DNA of 64,000 nt from UBA7803 sp034522075 (GCA_034522075.1 JAXHLO010000016.1:1-64000), one strand, 5' to 3'. Positions 42,873 through 54,673 are shown, counted from the stretch's first letter. The notes: a model not told the origin generated them from the sequence alone. Program-made: numbers and translations.

Positions 42873-43349
42873 ATGGATATCGCCCCCCACTGCATCTGCA
42901 CCGCCGTCAGCGCCAAGGCGCTGCACAACCTGCTGGAGAGCAGCGGCCGCGGCAGCTACCGCGACCGGTATCCCTGGCTGGTGGCCCGCGAGCTGCTCGA
43001 CGCGGCCGCGGCGGCGGGACAGCGCCTGCCGCTGATCCTGGCCGCCGGCTCGCCGCCGGCGTTTTCCCACTGGGGGTTCATCGAATCACTGGAGGTCGTG
43101 GAACTGCATCGGGCGACCTGGGAAAGCGTCTGCTCGTTCACCCGGCTCAAGCCGGTGAACCCGATCTTTCAGGACGTGGACAGTCTGTTCCTGCAGCCCA
43201 CCGCCGAGCGCCTGGCCCGGGAACGGCGCGAGGGCATCACCCGGCATCGCTATCCGCTGAGCGCGGCCGAACTGCATCCCTATGCGATCTGTGAGACGCC
43301 GGCGTTCATCGGGGTGGAAGTAGAAAAGGAAAGTGGGAAGATTACTTGA
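42873..43349 (+). CDS. Hypothetical protein beside the DNA-repair operon
   Basis: 158 residues, not recognised. Soluble, mixed alpha/beta. Notable segments are HCICTAVSAKALHNLLESSG, FSHWGFIESLEVVELHRATW, FTRLKPVNPIFQDVDSLFL and RHRYPLSAAELHPYAICETP. The clustered Trp/Phe/His loosely recall small nucleic-acid-binding folds such as ASCH or EVE, but I cannot assign it. It is divergent from the FAN1-helicase operon and shares its control region with a LexA-like box. Its 3' end overlaps the end of csrA by 8 bp. Confidence 0.65.
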   Translation: MDIAPHCICTAVSAKALHNLLESSGRGSYRDRYPWLVARELLDAAAAAGQRLPLILAAGSPPAFSHWGFIESLEVVELHRATWESVCSFTRLKPVNPIFQDVDSLFLQPTAERLARERREGITRHRYPLSAAELHPYAICETPAFIGVEVEKESGKIT

Positions 43350-43530
43350 CGGGCGCGGCGGCCTTGGGCTCGCCGTGAATGCGAATCCACACTTCTTTTC
43401 GGTGCACGGCGGAGTTGCGAGGCGCATCGATCCCTAGATGCACCTGGCTGCCGCGGATCTTCAAGACCTTCAGCTCGATCTCGTCGTCGATCATGATCGA
43501 CTCACCGGCTCGGCGGGTTAGAACCAGCAT
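43342..43530 (-). CDS. csrA: Carbon storage regulator CsrA
   Basis: 62 residues from ATG 43530. MLVLTRRAGESIMIDDEIEL, KVLKIRGSQVHLGIDAPRNS and VHRKEVW(I): the standard dimeric RNA-binding fold, with the conserved LTRR and R-E-V/I motifs that contact GGA in target mRNA leaders. Residue 44 region VHRKEVW matches functional CsrA. A short alternative upstream extension to 43545 is not supported. It controls translation of biofilm, motility and carbon genes in related bacteria. Confidence 0.95.
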   Translation of the reverse strand: MLVLTRRAGESIMIDDEIELKVLKIRGSQVHLGIDAPRNSAVHRKEVWIRIHGEPKAAAPVK

Positions 43531-43630
43531 TCCTGTTCCTCGCAATCCTTTTCTGCCAGCGCAATTTACCCGGAAGCGCGATGGCGTTCTGTGATGCCGG
43601 TGCAGGTTTGGGGGGTGATGGAAATTTTTG

Positions 43631-43695
43631 TTGGAGCGGCTTTCCAGCCGCGATCCGCATCTCGAAGGAAGATCGCGGCCTGGAAGCCGCTCCTA
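43631..43695. repeat. REP cluster 12 (GCGGCTTTCCAGCCGC variant)
   Basis: GTTGGAGCGGCTTTCCAGCCGC, spacer, then GATCGCGGCCTGGAAGCCGC and TCCTAC: an inverted pair with compensated stem changes. It ends where the rmuC stop begins. Confidence 0.88.
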
Positions 43696-45017
43696 CTCCT
43701 CATCCAGCAGGCGGCCGGGGAATGGGCGCTTTACCGGCGCGCCGAGGTCGCGGAAGCCCTCCGCCCGGCGCAGCAGATTGCCTTTGCCCGTGCTGAGCTT
43801 GGCGAAGGCCTGTTTGTAGACGTTGTCGGCGGCTTCGAGCTGGCGGCCGAGGGCCTCCATGTCGTCGACGAAGCCGTGCAGCTTGTCGTACAGGGCGCCG
43901 GCGCGGCGGGCGATCTCCTGGGCGTTGCGGTTCTGTTTGTCGAAACGCCAGACGTTGTGAATGATGCGCAGGGCCATCATCAGGGTGGTGGGGCTGACGA
44001 TGACGATGCGCCGCTCGAAGGCTTCCGTGAACAGGCGCTCGTCGTGCTCCATGGCCGCACTGAAGGCCGCCTCGATGGGCACGAACAGCAGCACGAAATC
44101 CAGGCTGCGGACCTCGTCGAGCTGATCGTAGTCCTGTTCCGCCAGGCGTTTGACGTGGCCGCGCAGACTGGCCACGTGCTGGTTCAGCGCCGCCGTCCGG
44201 GCCGCCGGTTCTTCCAGGGCCACGGCCTGCTCGTAGGCCGTCAGGGAGAGCTTGGCATCGACCACCACGTCCTTGTCGTCGGGCAGGCGGATGAGCACGT
44301 CCGGGCGCTTCAGGCTGCCGTCGTCGGCGCGCCGCGATGCCTGCAGGAAATACTCCGCGTTGCGGCGCAGCCCCGAGCTTTCCAGCACCCGTTCCAGCAC
44401 CAGTTCGCCCCAGTTACCCTGGGCCTTCACGTCGCCCTGAGCGCCCGGGCGAGATTCTCGGCTTCGCCCTTGATGCCCTCGCTTGCCTGCTGCAGGTTGC
44501 GCACCTCGGTGAGCAGCGACGCGCGGTCCTTGCTCTCGGTGCTGTAGACCGCGTCGACCCGCTGGCGGAAGTCGCTGAGCTGGGCCTTGAACGGCTCGAG
44601 GACCGTGTCGAGACGGGCGCTGTGCTGTTCCCCCTGACGTTCGAAGACCCGGTTGGCCAGCACTTCGAACTCGCGCTTCAGGGCCTCGCCGTTGGCCTGG
44701 AGGGAGGCCTCCTTTTCGGCGAAGTGCTTGCGCGTTTCCTCGAGACGGGTGCGCAGTTCCGCGGCAGTCTCACGGCGCGCGGCCAGTTCGTCGATGCGCT
44801 CGCGGACTTCCTCGCGCAGTGTGTCCACCTGGGCTTCCAGTTCCTCGATGCGCGCTTCGGCCCGGTTCAGGGCATGACCCGCGGCGGCCGCGTCCCGGGC
44901 CCGCAGCCGCAGGTGCAGCCACCAGCCGCAGCCGGCCAGCAGCAGACCGGCGGCGAAGGCAGCCGCCAGCCACGGAACCAAGGCGCCCGACAATACGCTG
45001 GCGATGTCTTCCGGCAC
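43693..45017 (-). pseudogene. rmuC: DNA recombination protein RmuC, one frameshift
   Basis: GTG start at 45017 gives MPEDIASVLSGALVPWLAAA, an N-terminal membrane helix, then a long coiled coil (about 60-150: RIEELEAQVDTLREEVRERI). The conserved RmuC nuclease-like core includes GNWGELVLERVLESSGLRRN, PDVLIRLPDDKDVVVDAKLS and RSLDFVLLFVPIEAAF. One base is lost or gained near 44435, between ENLARAL and DVKAQGNWGE, splitting the frame exactly at the coil-core junction. RmuC limits inversions at short inverted repeats, which is of interest in a REP-rich genome. Confidence 0.85.
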
Positions 45018-45028
45018 GCGCCGCCCGG

Positions 45029-45841
45029 TCAGCCCTCGCCGCTGGTGCGGCGGAAGTTCGGCTCGCGTTTCTCGAGGAAGGCTGCCACGGCCTCTTTGTG
45101 CTCCGGCGTGGCATAGGCCTGCTGCAGCAGTTCCATTTCGCGCTGCTGCACCGCCGAGAGATCGGTGGCGCAGCCGTTGGCGCTGATGAGTTCTTTGATC
45201 CAGCGCAGTTGCGGGGCGGGATTGGCGGCGATGGCGCTGGCCAGCTCCATGGCCTTTTCCATGAGCTGCTCGTGGGGCACCAGGTGGTCGATGAGCCCCA
45301 TGTCGTGCGCTTCCCGGGCCGAATATAAACGCCCGGTGAGGCACATCTCGCTGGCCCGGCCGAAGCCCATGCGCTGCACCAGAAAGTGCGAGCTGCCGAG
45401 CTCCGGAACCAGGCCCATGCGCACGAAGCCCATGGCGAAGCGCGCCGTTTCCGAGGCCATGATGACGTCGCAGGGCAGGATCATGGTGGCCCCTACGCCC
45501 ACGCTGGCGCCGTTGACCGCGGCGATGATGGGTTTGGAGCGGCGCAGCAGCGCCACCCAGTCGCCGGTGCGCGCGGCAGCGCCCTTCTCAGCGGCCTGAG
45601 CGCCGCCGGCATCATCCAGACGCGCTTTGAACGTATCGCCGATGTCGGCCCCGGCGCAGAAACCGCGGCCCTCGCCGGTGATGATCATGGCGCCGACGCC
45701 GTCGGCCTCGTTGCAGTAACCAATGGCGTCGGTGAGCTCGGCGCTCATCTGATAGGTCCACGCGTTCATGCGTTCCGGGCGGTTCAGGGTCATGACCCCG
45801 ACCCCGTCGCGCACGTCGAATCGAATCTGCTCGTAACTCAC
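45029..45841 (-). CDS. Enoyl-CoA hydratase/isomerase family protein
   Basis: 270 residues. Crotonase fold: oxyanion-hole segments GRGFCAGADIGDTFK and VNGASVGVGATMILPCDVIM, plus SSHFLVQRMGFGRASEMCLT and AREAHDMGLIDHLVPHEQL. The second catalytic Glu position falls in GLVPELGSSH, so hydratase activity is plausible. It would act in fatty or aromatic acid beta-oxidation with the window's acyl-CoA dehydrogenase and ligase. Its stop is 12 bp before the rmuC start. Confidence 0.9.
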   Translation of the reverse strand: MSYEQIRFDVRDGVGVMTLNRPERMNAWTYQMSAELTDAIGYCNEADGVGAMIITGEGRGFCAGADIGDTFKARLDDAGGAQAAEKGAAARTGDWVALLRRSKPIIAAVNGASVGVGATMILPCDVIMASETARFAMGFVRMGLVPELGSSHFLVQRMGFGRASEMCLTGRLYSAREAHDMGLIDHLVPHEQLMEKAMELASAIAANPAPQLRWIKELISANGCATDLSAVQQREMELLQQAYATPEHKEAVAAFLEKREPNFRRTSGEG

Positions 45842-45891
45842 GACAACCTCCCCGGAAGCACAACCTATGAACTCGGAACTATGATGGTAGT

Positions 45892-48282
<2,391 letters not shown>

Positions 48283-48307
48283 CCCGCCCGGCCGTCGCGG
48301 CGTACGC

Positions 48308-49099
48308 TCAATAGCCGGTCTTTTCCTGGTCTTCTACCTGCCCGGTGCGTACGGCGGCCAGATCTTCGGCGGCGGCGCGCATCATGAAGCCGGCGTCGCT
48401 GCCCAGAGTCACCAGGTTGAATCCCGCCGCCAGATACCGGCGCGTGTACTTCAGGCTGGACGTATGAATGCCCGCGCCGATGCCGGCTTTCCGACAGGCG
48501 GCCAGAATGCGCGCCACGGCTTCGGCATGTTCGGCCTGGTCGGTATCGCCCACCGCGGGCAGGCCCAGCGCCAGCGCCAGATCCGACGGGCCGATGTAAA
48601 CGGCATCGAGGCCTGGCGTGGCGACGATGTCGTCTAAGTTGTCCAGCCCCTGCTGGGTTTCGATCATGGCGATACAGGCCACCTGACCATTGGCTTCTCT
48701 GGCATAACCCCGGCCGCCGTACAGTGCCGCGCGGATCGGTCCGAAGGAGCGGTTGCCGTCCGGCGGATAGCGGCACGCGGCCACGGCCCGCTCGGCCTCC
48801 TGACGATCGTTGATCATGGGCACGATGACGCCGTAGGCACCGGCATCCAGCGCCTTCATGATCTCGTAGGGTTCGTTCCACGGCACGCGCACGATGGGCG
48901 TGGCGTCACTGCTCGAGATGGCCGGCAACATATAGGTGAGGTCGGTGTAATCCAGCAGCCCGTGCTGCAGGTCCACACAGACCCAGTCGAAGCCGAGCTT
49001 GGCCAGCGCCTCCGCGGAGTAGGTATTGGCCAACGATAACCAGCAGCCGACGGTCTGCCGGCCGTCGCGCCAGGCACTCAGTGCCAGATTTTCCCGCAC
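48308..49099 (-). CDS. HpcH/HpaI-family aldolase
   Basis: 263 residues. The start is set at GTG 49099 (MRENLALSAWRDGRQTVGCW) by GAGGACA 6 bases upstream; longer frames to 49990 have no family match. TIM-barrel class II aldolase motifs: FDWVCVDLQHGLLDYTDL, PIVRVPWNEPYEIMKALDAG, GVIVPMINDRQEAERAVAAC (metal Glu/Asp region) and CIAMIETQQGLDNLDDI. Members split 4-hydroxy-2-oxoacids to pyruvate and an aldehyde. Divergent from the acyl-CoA ligase. Confidence 0.9.
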   Translation of the reverse strand: MRENLALSAWRDGRQTVGCWLSLANTYSAEALAKLGFDWVCVDLQHGLLDYTDLTYMLPAISSSDATPIVRVPWNEPYEIMKALDAGAYGVIVPMINDRQEAERAVAACRYPPDGNRSFGPIRAALYGGRGYAREANGQVACIAMIETQQGLDNLDDIVATPGLDAVYIGPSDLALALGLPAVGDTDQAEHAEAVARILAACRKAGIGAGIHTSSLKYTRRYLAAGFNLVTLGSDAGFMMRAAAEDLAAVRTGQVEDQEKTGY

Positions 49100-49210
49100 G
49101 CGCTGTCCTCGAGCTTCGATAGTTGGCCTCAACGGTGCATCGTCACCGACCTGGATGCAAGCCGCACCGCGCCATGCGAGAATTCCGCGACAGGCAGAAG
49201 GGGAGAATAC

Positions 49211-50905
49211 ATGGCCGAACCGTCCGTGCAGCCGGAGCTCGAAGCGCTGATCAGAGACTTTACCGCGCCGGGCGCGCCGTACGAACTCATCACCGCGGAC
49301 GTGGACGGCACGCCCATGCCGGTGTTCCGCAACGCCCCGCCCAACCTGCTGACGCTCTACGCCGAGGCCGCGGACGCTTTTCCCGACCGCGACTGTTACG
49401 TCTACGAAGGCGAGCGCTATACCTATCAGGACGTGTGGCGTACGGCCGCCCGGGTCGCCAACGCCCTGAGCGCCGCCGGGGTCCGCCCGGGAGACCGGGT
49501 GGGCATCGCCATGCGCAACTATCCCGAATGGGTGCTGGCCTTCATGGGCATCACCAGCCTGGGCGCCGTGGCGGTGGCCATGAACGCCTGGTGGACGGGG
49601 GAGGAACTGCGCTACGGCATGGTCGACAGCGGCCTGAAGGTCCTGTTCGCCGATGCCGAACGGCTTGAGCGCGTCGAGGATACCGCGGCTGAGCTGGACA
49701 TCACTCTGATCGCCGTGCGCGCTGACACGCCGGCGCACACGAACTGGACGTCGTTCATCGCCGATGCCGGAGAGCAGATGCCGACGGCATCGACCGCCCC
49801 GGACGACAATGCGCTGATCCTCTATACCTCCGGGTCGACGTCGCACCCGAAAGGCGTGCTGTCGAGCCACCGGGCGGTACTGCATGCTCTGCTCGGCTGG
49901 GAGTGCGCAGCCGCCATGGCCGCCGAGCTGGCAGCGCCGCCGGCCGACGCTGACCTGCCCGCCATGATACTCACCGTGCCGCTGTTTCACGTCTCCGGGC
50001 TGAACGTGCAGCTCCTGTCCTCGTTCCGCCAGGGACGCAAGCTGGTGGGCATGTACAAGTGGGATCCGGAAGAAGCGTTGAAAATCATCGAGGCGGAACG
50101 CATCACCCAGTTCAACGGCGTGCCCACCATGAGCTGGGAGCTCATTCAGTCACCGAACTTTCACAGCTACGACACCTCGAGCCTCAAATCCATGGGCGGC
50201 GGCGGCGCTGCCATGGCGCCGGAACACGCCCGCCAGATCGACGCCCGGCTGCCCACGGGTGCCGCCGGCACCGGCTACGGCATGACCGAGACCAACGGCC
50301 TGGCCACTACCATTGCCGGTGAGGCACTGCTGGAGCGGCCGCGGAGCTGCGGGCGCCCTACCCCGCCTATCGTCAGTATCAAGGTCGTCGACGAGGCGGG
50401 CCGGGAACTGCCCCGGGGCGAAACCGGCGAGATCTGGATTCACGGCCCCATGAATTTCCGCGGTTACTGGAACGACGCCGACGCCACGCAGGCGACCCTC
50501 TCCGACGGCTGGGTGCATACCGGCGACGTGGGTCACATGGACGACGAGGATTACGTGTTCATCACCGACCGCGCCAAGGACATGGTGATCCGCGGCGGCG
50601 AGAACATCGGCTGTCAGGAAGTGGAAGCCGCCATCTATGACCATCCGGCGGTGTCCGAGTGTGCCGTATTCGGCCTGCCGGACGAGCGTCTCGGCGAGAC
50701 GCTGGCCGCCGTGATCATGCGCAAGCCCGGCATGCCGCTGGAAGCCGATGACGTGAAAGCCCACGTCGCCGGTCACCTGGCGCGGTTCAAGGTCCCCGAG
50801 CGCATCTGGATTCGCGATGAGCAGTTGCCGCGCATCGCCTCCGGCAAGATCTACAAGCGCGGCCTGCGCGACCAAGCCCTGGCCGACCTGGAGCGCAAGT
50901 CATGA
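49211..50905 (+). CDS. AMP-forming acyl-CoA synthetase/ligase
   Basis: 564 residues. ANL-superfamily motifs: P-loop ALILYTSGSTSHPKGVLSSH (A3), GTGYGMTETNGLATT (A5), DGWVHTGDVGHMDDEDYVFI (A7) and DRAKDMVIRGGENIGCQEVE (A8). The catalytic Lys is in LPRIASGKIYKRGL (A10). It should activate a carboxylic acid as the CoA thioester; chain length unknown. Ribosome site GGGGAGA before ATG 49211. The stop overlaps the next start (ATGA at 50902), so the two are coupled. Confidence 0.93.
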   Translation: MAEPSVQPELEALIRDFTAPGAPYELITADVDGTPMPVFRNAPPNLLTLYAEAADAFPDRDCYVYEGERYTYQDVWRTAARVANALSAAGVRPGDRVGIAMRNYPEWVLAFMGITSLGAVAVAMNAWWTGEELRYGMVDSGLKVLFADAERLERVEDTAAELDITLIAVRADTPAHTNWTSFIADAGEQMPTASTAPDDNALILYTSGSTSHPKGVLSSHRAVLHALLGWECAAAMAAELAAPPADADLPAMILTVPLFHVSGLNVQLLSSFRQGRKLVGMYKWDPEEALKIIEAERITQFNGVPTMSWELIQSPNFHSYDTSSLKSMGGGGAAMAPEHARQIDARLPTGAAGTGYGMTETNGLATTIAGEALLERPRSCGRPTPPIVSIKVVDEAGRELPRGETGEIWIHGPMNFRGYWNDADATQATLSDGWVHTGDVGHMDDEDYVFITDRAKDMVIRGGENIGCQEVEAAIYDHPAVSECAVFGLPDERLGETLAAVIMRKPGMPLEADDVKAHVAGHLARFKVPERIWIRDEQLPRIASGKIYKRGLRDQALADLERKS

Positions 50906-51963
50906 ACGCCGCCGCGAAGAAGACCGTCGCCGTACAACTGCCGGCCGTAGCCCGCACCGGCGACCCGGCCGCGCGCTATGCTCTGGAGCTGGAAGCCCTG
51001 GCCCCGCTGGCCGACATCGTGGAAGTGGACGGCAGCTCGCCGGAAACATTCATCGACGGCGTGCGCCATGCGGATGCCCTGATCACCTCCTGGGGTATCC
51101 GCATCGACCGGCAGATCATCGATGCGCTGGAACGCTGCGTGGTCATCGGCGTCGGCAGTGTCGGCGTGGACATGGTGGACGTGGCAGCCGCCACCGACGC
51201 CGGCATCGTCGTCACCAACGTCCCGGACGTGTTCATCGAAGAGGTCGCCGACCACGCCATGATGCTGCTGCTGTCGGCGGTCCGCCACGTCCGCGCCACC
51301 GACCGGATGGTCCGCGACGGCGACTGGACCCAGGGCCGTCCGCTGCTCAACCGGGTGCCGCGGCTCATGGGCCGCACCCTGGGCCTGGTGGGCTTCGGCA
51401 ACGTGGGCCGCTGTGTCGCGCGCCGGGCCGCCGGCTTCGGGCTGCAGGTCATCGCCCACGACCCGTACTTAAGCGAACTCACCATGAGCGAGGCCGGCGT
51501 CGAACCCGTGGACTGGGGCGAGCTGCTCGAGCGCGCCGACTATATCTCGCTGCATACACCACTGAACCCGGACACGCGCCACCTGCTCGACGCCGCCGCC
51601 TTCGCCGCCATGAAGCCCGGCGTGGTCATCGTCAATACCGCCCGCGGGCCCATCATCGACGAGGCGGCGTTGCTGGAGGCCCTGGCCAGCGGTCAGGTGG
51701 CCGCCGCCGGTCTCGACGTCCTGGAACGCGAACCCCCGGCGGCCGACAATCCGCTGCTGGGCCTGGACAACGTCATCCTCACGCCGCACGTGGCCTCGGC
51801 CACCACCCGCATGCGCCCGACCACGCGCCGCCGGGTGGGCCGCGAAGTCGCGCTGGTGCTCAGCGGCCGCTGGCCCATGAGCTGCGTCAATCCCACGGTA
51901 CTGCCCCGCGTGACCCTGGAGCGCTGGCAGCCGTATCCCATGAACCGGGGACCCAACCGGTGA
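50902..51963 (+). CDS. D-isomer 2-hydroxyacid dehydrogenase (CtBP/phosphoglycerate dehydrogenase-like)
   Basis: 353 residues. Rossmann motif LGLVGFGNVGRCVARRAAGF, substrate Arg in VIVNTARGPIIDEAALLEAL, Glu in AAAGLDVLEREPP and catalytic His in DNVILTPHVASAT. The long C-terminal tail and VVIGVGSVGVDMVDVAAATD resemble the C-terminal-binding-protein branch. It would reduce or oxidise an alpha-keto/hydroxy acid with NAD(P)H. Translationally coupled to the acyl-CoA ligase. Confidence 0.92.
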   Translation: MNAAAKKTVAVQLPAVARTGDPAARYALELEALAPLADIVEVDGSSPETFIDGVRHADALITSWGIRIDRQIIDALERCVVIGVGSVGVDMVDVAAATDAGIVVTNVPDVFIEEVADHAMMLLLSAVRHVRATDRMVRDGDWTQGRPLLNRVPRLMGRTLGLVGFGNVGRCVARRAAGFGLQVIAHDPYLSELTMSEAGVEPVDWGELLERADYISLHTPLNPDTRHLLDAAAFAAMKPGVVIVNTARGPIIDEAALLEALASGQVAAAGLDVLEREPPAADNPLLGLDNVILTPHVASATTRMRPTTRRRVGREVALVLSGRWPMSCVNPTVLPRVTLERWQPYPMNRGPNR

Positions 51964-51995
51964 TCCTCCCGCTACCCAACACAAGGAATCTGCCC

Positions 51996-52754
51996 ATGTC
52001 GAAGTTATTGATCCCCGTGCTGACCCTGCTCATGGCCTTCCTGTCCGCGTCCGCGGTGCTGGCCGCCGAGGATGGGGTGAAAGCCAGACTGGAAGCCGCC
52101 ATGGCCAGCGACATCCGCAGTGATGCGGAGAAGGCCCGCGACGCAAACCGCAAACCCATCGAAACCCTCGAGTTCTTCGGCTTGCAGGAGGAAATGCGGG
52201 TCCTCGAGCTCGTCCCCGGCGGCGGCTGGTATACCAAGCTGCTGGCGCCCGTGCTCGCTGACAACGGCGAGCTGTTCGTGGCCATCGGCACCACCACCGT
52301 CCAGTCCCTGCTCGACGACGGCACCCTGGAAGACGTGAACGTCGTGGAGGTCGAAGGCGAGTTCGTCCGCCCCGAGGGACAGCGGCGCTTCCAGTTCGAC
52401 GGCCTGCGCATTCCCGTGGAGGACATCGACCTGGCGCTGACTTTCCGCAACCTGCACAACATGACCGAAGCCGGCCGCCGCGGGGTCAACGAAGAGGTCT
52501 TCCGGGTACTGAAAAGCGGCGGCCACTACGGCGTCGTCGATCACACCCGCCGGCACATGCAGGACGACTACTACGAAAACTGGCGGCGTATGGACCCGGT
52601 GCAGATGATCAAGGAAATCGAGGCCGCCGGCTTCGAGTTCGTCGATTACTCCACCCTGCACTACCGCCCCGACGACGAGCTGCGCTACGAAGTGGGCCGC
52701 CGCACGGTGACCGGCAACACCGACCGCTTCACGCTGCTGTTCCGCAAGCCGTAG
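51996..52754 (+). CDS. Exported SAM-methyltransferase-like protein
   Basis: 252 residues. A signal peptide (MSKLLIPVLTLLMAFLSASA, cleavage near VLAAED) is followed by a class I methyltransferase-like domain: MRVLELVPGGGWYTKLLAPV (motif I with GGG), DIDLALTFRNLHNM, EEVFRVLKSGGHYGVVDH and EIEAAGFEFVDYST. Periplasmic proteins of this type are widespread in Proteobacteria. Since SAM is not expected in the periplasm, their role is unsettled. AAGGAA ribosome site 10 bases before ATG. It follows the dehydrogenase by 32 bp. Confidence 0.85.
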   Translation: MSKLLIPVLTLLMAFLSASAVLAAEDGVKARLEAAMASDIRSDAEKARDANRKPIETLEFFGLQEEMRVLELVPGGGWYTKLLAPVLADNGELFVAIGTTTVQSLLDDGTLEDVNVVEVEGEFVRPEGQRRFQFDGLRIPVEDIDLALTFRNLHNMTEAGRRGVNEEVFRVLKSGGHYGVVDHTRRHMQDDYYENWRRMDPVQMIKEIEAAGFEFVDYSTLHYRPDDELRYEVGRRTVTGNTDRFTLLFRKP

Positions 52755-52778
52755 TGTGGCGTATCGCCACACTTGGCG

Positions 52779-52970
52779 TTACTTGCCGAACTTGTGCCGC
52801 AGGGTGTACCAGCTCGGATAAGGAATCGGCCGCGGGTCTTTCTTCGAGGTCCAGAAGCGGACCACGCGGCCGTCCGACAGGTGCAGCGCCTTGGCCACGT
52901 CCTTGTTGGACAGACCCTTGCGGTCCATCCACTCGCGAATCTCGTCCGGGGTGGGCGGGTATTTCTTCAT
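52779..52970 (-). CDS. Small helix-turn-helix protein
   Basis: 63 residues from ATG 52970 (MKKYPPTPDEIREWMDRKGL). A Cro/C1-type HTH is visible: LSNKDVAKALHLSDGRVVRF followed by WTSKKDPRPIPYPSWYTL. Probably a DNA-binding regulator or orphan antitoxin. It is convergent with the methyltransferase-like gene, 24 bp between stops. Confidence 0.72.
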   Translation of the reverse strand: MKKYPPTPDEIREWMDRKGLSNKDVAKALHLSDGRVVRFWTSKKDPRPIPYPSWYTLRHKFGK

Positions 52971-53336
52971 GGGCGCGTCCAGGCACATTCTAACAGCCGG
53001 AAAACTAGGAACAATAATCCGCTGATTGACCCGGTTTTTCTGACCGCGGGCCGCACGCTTACATCAACCACTGGCACCTGATAACCTTTCTTTTAATTCC
53101 TGCATTTTCAAAATTTTACGCGACAAACCTGATGCCTGTATCAGATATTTGCAGCGAAACCAGGCTGTGATTCGATACGCATAGTATAGGATCTTTTGAC
53201 CTATAGGACTTGCGTACCCCGAGCAAGCGCGCTAGGCTCCTACACGATGTCTGTTACAGGATTATGACAGACCCTGGAAATTTTTCGTGAGCAGGCCGCA
53301 CGCGGCCGGCAACCCGGAAGCAGGAGGTAGAGGAAG
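52971..53336. other. 366-bp intergenic region with AT-rich leader
   Basis: No gene is seen. It holds a locally AT-rich stretch (53080-53200), a TATAGG...CCTATA inverted repeat near 53185-53207, a second inverted repeat at 53249-53272 and a strong AGGAGG before the lipoprotein start. It is probably a long regulated leader for the lipoprotein gene. Confidence 0.5.
53249..53272. promoter_or_regulatory. Inverted repeat, candidate operator
   Basis: GTCTGT, 12 bases, ACAGAC: a 6-bp dyad about 65 bp before the lipoprotein start codon. It could be a repressor site. The binding protein is unknown; the nearby small HTH gene is a candidate. Confidence 0.3.
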
Positions 53337-53588
53337 ATGAAAGCATTCGCAGCGATGATGCTGGTGGCTATGATGGCCGGCTGTGCGTCTAACGCCGAGG
53401 TGGCGCCCACGCACTATTGGGAATCCGCCGAACGGGCGCCGGAGAACCGCTACCGCATCGACAATCAGGCGTGTCAGGCCGAAGTCGAGGGAGAGACCGG
53501 CAACGCCATGTTCGAACCGGCCAGCGACTCCTTCCAGGCGTATCGTGACTGCATGATCAGCCGCGGTTACGTACTGCGTCAGTACTGA
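53337..53588 (+). CDS. Small lipoprotein
   Basis: 83 residues, AGGAGG 13 bases before ATG. The signal ends in lipobox MMAGC (Cys about residue 16). The mature part is hydrophilic with two further Cys: YRIDNQACQAEVEGE and FQAYRDCMISRGYVLRQY. The Cx..C spacing and the terminal YRDCMxxRGY motif recur in small gammaproteobacterial envelope lipoproteins of unknown function. Confidence 0.8.
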   Translation: MKAFAAMMLVAMMAGCASNAEVAPTHYWESAERAPENRYRIDNQACQAEVEGETGNAMFEPASDSFQAYRDCMISRGYVLRQY

Positions 53589-53597
53589 AGCAGCGGT

Positions 53598-54544
53598 CTA
53601 CGGGGCGGCGACCACCGCCCCGACCGCCAGCGCTACACTGACCACGAGCCCCGCAAACGCTTTGCCCGCATCGGCGCCGATGGCCTGCCAGGTCTGAGTC
53701 AGACGCTGTCGATCGAGTTGCAGGCGCAGAGCCAGCTCCCGCCCGGCGAGCAGGCCCAGAAATACCCACGTGGTGCTCATCGGCATATTGCTCCACTCCT
53801 TGAAGATCAACAGGATCACCCCGTAGATGAAATCGATGAGCGTGGCCGAGCGGATGTCCGTGGTCATGGTCTTGGACGTCACGATGCGTTGAATGCGCCC
53901 GCCAACCTGGTAAAAGATGACGCCCTGCATAGTCACCAGCACCGTCACTGCAAATACCAGCCAGACTCCGGGCAATGGCTGATGCAGAAACACGAACAGG
54001 TTGGCCAGATCCTGATGAGCCACTGGCTCCAGAGGAACCCGGTGGAACACCACTGCAGCACCACCCAGTACACGGGCACCGGGCGGTCTGCCGTTCGCTG
54101 CAAGCGCTCAGTCACACGCCGCATGACCAGTCCGTAGACCAGGATGGCCGTCAGGAACGCCACGACATAGCCAAGGATGGACTTCGCCAGCATGGATTCG
54201 ATGTTCTGCGGAGCGAACACCGACAACACCAGAAACGTGGTGCTGACCGGGATGCCGAAGCGGGTGAGAAACAGCAGTATCAACGGTGCCGCCACATGTA
54301 TCCACGACAGCCCGCCAGGGGGCGACGGGAACTTCTCCAGCCGGCCATAAGCCGGGTCACCGCCATTGACCACCCAGCTATAGAGCAGCACCAGCACCAG
54401 AATCGACGAGGAGAATGCCCAGAGCACCCACCAGGGCCGGTGACGGTTTGAAGCGATGAACGTGCCAAGCGTCTGAATGGAGTCGTTGGCTACCACCGCG
54501 TAGGCAGCCAGCACGAACCCCAGCACCATGAGTGCTTCGACCAT
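53598..54544 (-). pseudogene. PiT-like membrane permease, frameshifted
   Basis: The first frame (54544 to about 54000) begins MVEALMVLGFVLAAYAVVAN and DSIQTLGTFIASN, with membrane helices and FGIPVSTTFLVLSVFA; the second frame (about 54000 to 53598) adds MPMSTTWVFLGLLAGRELAL and a final helix. The AND...TLG and (P)STT repeats in both halves resemble the inverted GANDxxN/SxTH architecture of PiT phosphate transporters, though the match is distant. One shift near 54000. Confidence 0.55.
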
Positions 54545-54673
54545 GTAGTTTCTGCCGGCGGTGAACGCGAATCGCGCAGCATAGCGGCAGGATGTTACGG
54601 ATTCTTGACATCAGCGTGCGGGGCAACCGACTGTAGTATGATGCGCCGCGCGTCGAACCAATGACGCCCCTCT

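Noticed and set aside
48308..49990. 560-codon version of the HpcH/HpaI aldolase
   Set aside because: The extra 300 N-terminal codons are antisense to the acyl-CoA ligase; a good ribosome site marks GTG 49099.
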